DNA from: Sulfuricurvum sp.
GTDB lineage: Bacteria; Campylobacterota; Campylobacteria; Campylobacterales; Sulfurimonadaceae
Length of the DNA stretch: 64,000 nucleotides
Assembly (NCBI RefSeq): GCF_030691015.1
Contig: NZ_JAUYFF010000005.1
Span: forward strand, 1 to 64,000
Direction: 5' to 3'
Translations under genes and position numbers: made by a program
Part shown: positions 60,187-64,000 of the stretch, one piece after another
Numbering within the stretch: the stretch's first letter is position 1
How the letters are laid out: the number at the start of each line of letters is the position of its first letter
Notes under the pieces: generated by a model
The model's input: the letters and a program-made list of their open reading frames with translations, nothing else
Database searches by the model: none
Told to the model about the DNA's origin: nothing

Positions 60187-61367
60187 ATCCCCTCTTCGTA
60201 ACGGTAATCTAATCTAAATTGATGTAAATCTATAACCGATTGGGCGATGTAAAGCCCCAATCCTAAGCCCCCATCCCCCCGCTCGGTAACAAATGCCTGC
60301 AACGCTTCCTCAACCGGACGCTTGAGCGGTTCACCGCTGTTTCGAATACAGATTCCTTCATGGTCACACGCTATCTCTATCGGGAGTGAAGAGGCATGGC
60401 GTACCGCATTATCGATGAGGTTTTGCAAGGCACTGGTAAAGAGTGCCTCATCGACGGTAATGTTCTGATCGCATCCGCGTAAATGAACATTTTCTCTCTC
60501 TATCATGAGATTATCGAGGGCATTTTGGATCATCGAATCGAGATTATGCGACTTTTTGACAAGGGAGTATGCATGCATTTTTTCAATGTCGGCCATTTGA
60601 TGAATTAGATGTTCGAGTCGTGAAAAAAGTTTGGCTAATAAGGTGCGGTTTGGACTTGGTTCTTCAAGTTCGACGATCAATTTCCCTTTCGTAATAGGTG
60701 TTTTGAGCTCATGCATAATATTACGCAAAAAAAGTTCGCGTGATTTCTTGAGTTTGTTTTGTTTTGCCAATGCATCGTACAGTGCGTTAGAGATAAGAGC
60801 TATCTCATCTTTGCCGTTGTTGGAAGCATACAGGATATCTTCCCCTTCTCCATAGCGACGTATCTGCTCATATAGATGTTTGAGGGGCTTGAGATTACTC
60901 CACAATAGAAGATACATATTGACAAGACCACCCAAGAGGGCAAAAAATAAAAACCAGACGAAATAGTAGGTTTTACCCTCCGTCATATCACGATAAAGCA
61001 TCGTACAGTGACCTTCAGAGAGTTCATAGATGAATCCGCTGTCATCTTTATAAATGGTCACTTTGACATTTCGGGAACGGAGTTTAGACTGCATCGGAGG
61101 GGGGAGGATGATTGCTTCACACTGAGGGGTTTTTGTTTCTATGACTTTGAATCCCGCTTCTGAGAGTTCGCTGTTTTTTTCCATACAGGTTTGGGCTTTG
61201 GTCTCATCGATAATCCGTGAGAGTTCCATGGAACGATGGGTAAGAAGGTGAAACTTTTGTCTTTCCTGCTCAGCCAATGCTGAGATAAAAAGTAATATCA
61301 GAACGATGAGTGCCAGAAAAAAGAAAGCATGGAGTTTAAAAAAAACGGAATGTCGGCGCGAGATCAT
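60150..61367 (-). CDS. sensor histidine kinase (ArsS-like)
   Basis: Membrane kinase of 405 residues with helices at about 11-32 and 134-155 around a periplasmic domain of about 100 residues containing three Cys. Then HAMP-like, HisKA (RNIMHELKTPITKGK), and ATPase boxes NLIDNAVRHA, RNSGEPL and GGLGLGLYIA. It overlaps its response regulator by 4 nt. Order and family resemble the acid-responsive ArsRS pair of Helicobacter, but the Met-rich protein gene upstream suggests metal or envelope stress here. Confidence 0.85.
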   Translation of the reverse strand: MISRRHSVFFKLHAFFFLALIVLILLFISALAEQERQKFHLLTHRSMELSRIIDETKAQTCMEKNSELSEAGFKVIETKTPQCEAIILPPPMQSKLRSRNVKVTIYKDDSGFIYELSEGHCTMLYRDMTEGKTYYFVWFLFFALLGGLVNMYLLLWSNLKPLKHLYEQIRRYGEGEDILYASNNGKDEIALISNALYDALAKQNKLKKSRELFLRNIMHELKTPITKGKLIVELEEPSPNRTLLAKLFSRLEHLIHQMADIEKMHAYSLVKKSHNLDSMIQNALDNLMIERENVHLRGCDQNITVDEALFTSALQNLIDNAVRHASSLPIEIACDHEGICIRNSGEPLKRPVEEALQAFVTERGDGGLGLGLYIAQSVIDLHQFRLDYRYEEGIHIFCIRLRERK

Positions 61368-62026
61368 AGGGTGAACTGGTATCCCATTCCGCGAATAGAG
61401 CGGATAAGGGTAGGGTGTTTGGGATTAGGTTCGATTTTTTGGCGTATGCGGCTGATAAGGACATCAATGCTTCGCTCTGAGCTTTCCCAGCCGATTGATT
61501 CGACATTGTTGGCTATAAAATCGCGTGAGATGATCTGTTTATGGTGTTTGATGAGAAGCGAGAGGAGTTCAAATTCGGCACGTGTGAGGGGAAGGAGTTC
61601 CCCCTCTTTATAAATACCGGTTTCGTCCACACGGAATATATCACTGCTGGCTTGGATAGTTTTGCCATTAATACGGCGCAGTAGACTCTGTATCCTCGCA
61701 ACAAGTTCACGCGGCTCATAGGGCTTGGGGAGGTAGTCGTCGGCACCTAACTCTAAGGCGATAACTTTATCTCCCAAATCACTCCGAGCCGAGGAGATAA
61801 TAATAGGGATGTCACTGCGTTCTCTGAGTGCTTTACAGACATCCAAACCATCCATATCGGGAAGGGTTAGATCGAGTAACACAAGATCGTAGGACTCTAT
61901 TCCCAAAGAGGCGAGTGCCGCTTTGGGATGAGCGTAAGCGATCACCTCCATCTGATAACGACCCAAATATTGGGTGAGAAGATCTGATATTTCGAGATCA
62001 TCTTCAATCAGGAGGATTTTAATCAT
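61364..62026 (-). CDS. OmpR-family response regulator (ArsR-like)
   Basis: Regulator of 220 residues: receiver with LIEDDLEI, Asp in LVLLDLTLP and Lys in LPKPYEP, followed by a winged helix ending in RSIRGMGYQFTL. It is between the kinase gene and the Met-rich protein gene, 6 nt behind the latter, so all three form one operon. It probably regulates that operon through the palindrome at 62509-62525. Confidence 0.88.
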   Translation of the reverse strand: MIKILLIEDDLEISDLLTQYLGRYQMEVIAYAHPKAALASLGIESYDLVLLDLTLPDMDGLDVCKALRERSDIPIIISSARSDLGDKVIALELGADDYLPKPYEPRELVARIQSLLRRINGKTIQASSDIFRVDETGIYKEGELLPLTRAEFELLSLLIKHHKQIISRDFIANNVESIGWESSERSIDVLISRIRQKIEPNPKHPTLIRSIRGMGYQFTL

Positions 62027-62032
62027 ACATAT

Positions 62033-62485
62033 TTACTTTTGATCGCAGTTTTTGCAGCCCATGGTACCTTGAGGCATTTGCATTTGTTTCATATCATGAG
62101 GCGTTTTGGTATCCTTCATATCCCCTTTCATCGGGCACTCTTTTGAACCGTTCCCTTGTCCCATCATCATTTGCATCCCTTCTAATTTAGCACGTTGCTC
62201 AGAAGTGAGTACTGACATCATTTTCTCGCGCTGCTTGTTATGGAATGCTTTTCCCTCTTCACGGATTTTAGTAATTTGATCTTTTTGTTTATCGTTAAGA
62301 TCGAGCTTTTCCATCATAGGAGGGAGCTTTTTGGTATCACATTCACATTTTTGCATCATGCCGCCCATGCCGCCTTTATTGCCACACATTCCACCTTGCA
62401 TTCCACCTTGCATTCCACCTTGCATTGGGCATGCCATTAACGCTGTTGCACCGAGGATCAGTGCGATACTTAGAATCTTTTTCAT
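62033..62485 (-). CDS. periplasmic Met/Cys-rich protein, Spy/CpxP-like
   Basis: Protein of 150 residues with an N-terminal signal (KKILSIALILGATALMA). The mature part is rich in Met, Gly and Cys (GGMQGGMQGGM type repeats, CECD, CPMKGD, CKNC). The middle carries helical LDLNDKQKDQITKIREEG and LTSEQRAKLE, matching the LTxxQ motif of Spy/CpxP envelope-stress proteins. The Met/Cys content suggests binding of copper or another soft metal. It heads the operon with the two-component genes, an arrangement like cpxP-cpxRA. Confidence 0.78.
   Translation of the reverse strand: MKKILSIALILGATALMACPMQGGMQGGMQGGMCGNKGGMGGMMQKCECDTKKLPPMMEKLDLNDKQKDQITKIREEGKAFHNKQREKMMSVLTSEQRAKLEGMQMMMGQGNGSKECPMKGDMKDTKTPHDMKQMQMPQGTMGCKNCDQK
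62387..62426. repeat. 12-bp tandem repeat in the Met-rich gene
   Basis: Three copies of CATTCCACCTTG and a partial fourth in a row, encoding the repeated GGMQ units. In-frame copy-number change by slippage would alter the number of Met-rich units without frameshift. Confidence 0.85.
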
Positions 62486-62508
62486 TATTGTCTCCGTTTT
62501 GTAATATT

Positions 62509-62525
62509 TATACTCTGACAGTATA
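62509..62525. promoter_or_regulatory. palindrome at the Met-rich protein/TCS operon promoter
   Basis: TATACT-CTGAC-AGTATA, perfect 6-bp arms, overlapping a -10-like sequence on the minus strand. It lies 24 nt before the start codon at 62485. Candidate operator for the adjacent response regulator or another repressor. Confidence 0.5.
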
Positions 62526-62567
62526 AAGGAAGCATGTCAATCCTGCAATAACCTAGTGTTAACAAGA

Positions 62568-63605
62568 TTAATAGGTTGACTCTTCGCTTTGGGCTTCGGT
62601 AATTTTCATCAGTGTCAAAAAGAGCACGGTGATAGCCGGCCCTATAATCATACCCCAAAACCCGAAAGTTGCTAACCCTGCGATAATCGCAAAAAAGATA
62701 ATGAGCTCGTTGATCTTCTCTTGGGGTTTGATCAGACGCTGGTTGATGATTTTGATAATAACCGGTTTGATGAAGGTATCGGCAATAATCGAAATGACGA
62801 TGATCGTATAAAGGGTAATGAAAAGGGCATTTTCGGTATGTCCCAGAGAGAGCTCAAATAGGGCAAAGGGGAGCCACATGATGACCCCGCCCACGACAGG
62901 GATAAGAGAAGCAAATCCGTACATAATCCCAAACAGCAGACCGTTGTACCCCATATACCCTACCGCTATTCCAAACAGCGCCCCTTCGAATACGGCTGTT
63001 GCCAGAATCGAATAAAAGACGACACTCATGGAGGAGCGCATCTCAAACATGATGAGGGTGCTCTCTTGCTGCGGAAAGTGGGCGGAACGCTTAAAAAACT
63101 CAAAAATTTCTCGTCCATAGAAGTGGGCAATAAAATAGAAGATCAGAATAAACAGAGTTCCGGAGAGAAACGACATCGTAAACGTTCCGATCAACGAGGC
63201 GTACGCAAGGATGTGCTGACTTAACGCAGTGGGATCAAATCCGATTAAAGAGGCTTCGAGTTTCGCTTCGAGTCGCGAGAGGGAAGGGGGCAGATATTCC
63301 AACCAGAGCCTAAACTTGCTCTCCATCGTACTCATGATAGCGGGATCAAGGTTTTGCATCATTACGGAGATATGAAATAAAAAGTACCCTAAAGGGGCGA
63401 AAAAGAGGATTCCCAGTAAAAGAGTCGATAATGTCGAAGCCCAAAAGCGGCTTCCTGTGAGGTGGAGAAAACCCATTTGAATATGGTGGGTTGAAATCGC
63501 CAAGAGTGACGCGACAATAATACTCATCCAAAACGGTGCATACAAAACATAGATGCCGTACGAGACCATGATGAGTAAGAGAGGGGTGAAATACTCTTTT
63601 TTCAC
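62568..63605 (-). CDS. AI-2E family transporter (PerM-like permease)
   Basis: Membrane protein of 345 residues with about seven to eight hydrophobic segments: two early helices, a helical soluble loop (LEYLPPSLSRLEAKLEASL) and a C-terminal bundle with the family motif FGIMYGFASLIPVVGGVIMWLP. Substrates of this family are uncertain and include AI-2, ions or lipids. It lies 9 nt behind ruvB in the same direction. Confidence 0.85.
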   Translation of the reverse strand: MKKEYFTPLLLIMVSYGIYVLYAPFWMSIIVASLLAISTHHIQMGFLHLTGSRFWASTLSTLLLGILFFAPLGYFLFHISVMMQNLDPAIMSTMESKFRLWLEYLPPSLSRLEAKLEASLIGFDPTALSQHILAYASLIGTFTMSFLSGTLFILIFYFIAHFYGREIFEFFKRSAHFPQQESTLIMFEMRSSMSVVFYSILATAVFEGALFGIAVGYMGYNGLLFGIMYGFASLIPVVGGVIMWLPFALFELSLGHTENALFITLYTIIVISIIADTFIKPVIIKIINQRLIKPQEKINELIIFFAIIAGLATFGFWGMIIGPAITVLFLTLMKITEAQSEESTY

Positions 63606-63614
63606 TGTTTTTCC

Positions 63615-64000
63615 TTAGTCCAACAAACCGTTTTGAGGGATGCCGAATTTGAGTAATTCGTAGGTTTTTGCCGTGGCAACTCGTCCGCGAGCTGTCCGTT
63701 CCAAATATCCGTTGGCGAGAAGGTAAGGTTCTAAGACATCTTCGATCGTCCCCTCATCTTCACTGAGGGCGGCGGCAATCGTGCTAAGCCCCATAGCTCT
63801 CCCTTTGGCCTCCATCAGGAATTTTAGGAGGCGGATATCCATCTCGTCAAACCCGTTGGCGTTGATCCCCAGCTGATCGAGTGCGTAGCGGGAGCGTTCA
63901 TGCAAGATGGTAGTTTCATTGGCAACGTCGGCAAAATCACGAACCCGCTTCAGCAGACGCAGTGCGATTCGGGGCGTTCCGCGAGAGCGTTTGGCGATCT
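63615..64000 (-). CDS. ruvB: Holliday junction helicase RuvB, C-terminal part
   Basis: C-terminal third of the RuvB motor. Reading into the window from its right edge: [27 protein letters not shown], the sensor 2 region with the arginine of GTPR, then a winged-helix DNA-binding domain ([33 protein letters not shown]). The N-terminus with Walker motifs is outside the window. It is followed by the AI-2E transporter gene after 9 nt. Confidence 0.95.
   Translation of the reverse strand, partial: IAKRSRGTPRIALRLLKRVRDFADVANETTILHERSRYALDQLGINANGFDEMDIRLLKFLMEAKGRAMGLSTIAAALSEDEGTIEDVLEPYLLANGYLERTARGRVATAKTYELLKFGIPQNGLLD

Overview
The window looks like chromosomal DNA of a sulfur- and hydrogen-oxidising chemolithoautotroph of the Campylobacterota (Epsilonproteobacteria), most like Sulfuricurvum or Sulfurimonas. 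The evidence is gene content: HydABC with the epsilon-type accessory genes, a HypA-F set with HypX, three sulfide:quinone-reductase-like flavoproteins, a CetB/CetA-type energy-taxis pair, an ArsRS-like two-component system and HugZ. The genus is an inference and no marker gene was compared.

Layout. 1-8.4 kb: the end of a PII gene, an ammonium transporter, phosphomannomutase/phosphoglucomutase, dihydroorotase, a two-component system, ExbB/ExbD, a 2OG-Fe(II) oxygenase and two membrane proteins. 8.4-10.6 kb: groEL and groES on the minus strand, then tRNA-Met. 10.7-19.8 kb: a tight eight-gene operon. It holds a six-subunit Ech-like group 4 hydrogenase followed by a fused protein (FAD/NAD(P)H reductase, BFD-type 2Fe-2S domain, group 1 hydrogenase small subunit) and its large subunit. 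19.8-23.6 kb: Hpt and receiver genes, then a TetR regulator overlapping a cytoplasmic group 2 hydrogenase. 23.6-24.9 kb: a small accessory patch with a REP-like palindrome, an AT-rich zinc-ribbon gene and a pentapeptide-repeat gene. 25.0-34.1 kb: the respiratory hydrogenase hydABC, a divergent HypF paralogue, hypF and two maturation proteases. 34.1-41.6 kb: a transposase-like protein, a nickel transporter, hypBCDE, hypX, hypA and a DUF695/RraB protein. 41.7-51.8 kb: a Tat-type SQR-like flavoprotein, cetB-cetA behind a sigma-54 promoter, an EAL/HDOD protein, pepN, a second SQR-like protein, and SQR with a 53-residue partner. 51.8-64 kb: a deformylase-like membrane protein without catalytic residues, a hybrid kinase and regulator, hemN, a GlpC-like Fe-S protein, HugZ, a DsrE-like protein, lgt, an ArsRS-like system, a Met-rich periplasmic protein, an AI-2E transporter and the end of ruvB.

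How it fits together. Four [NiFe]-hydrogenases lie in about 17 kb: a periplasmic, quinone-linked enzyme (HydABC), a proton-translocating ferredoxin-linked enzyme (Ech-like), a probably soluble NAD(P)-linked enzyme (the fusion), and a sensor-like or cytoplasmic group 2 enzyme next to a TetR regulator. A 14-bp palindrome of the form TGAATGA-NN-RTTCA occurs at the start of hydA, at the start of the nickel transporter/hyp operon, and upstream of the TetR gene, which suggests one regulon. Together these would send H2 electrons to quinone, ferredoxin and NAD(P), as an autotroph using the reductive TCA cycle needs.

Most notable: the linker of the fusion protein aligns without gaps to the Tat signal region of HydA but has lost the twin arginine and its hydrophobicity. 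It appears to be a decayed export signal left when a periplasmic enzyme was moved into the cytoplasm.
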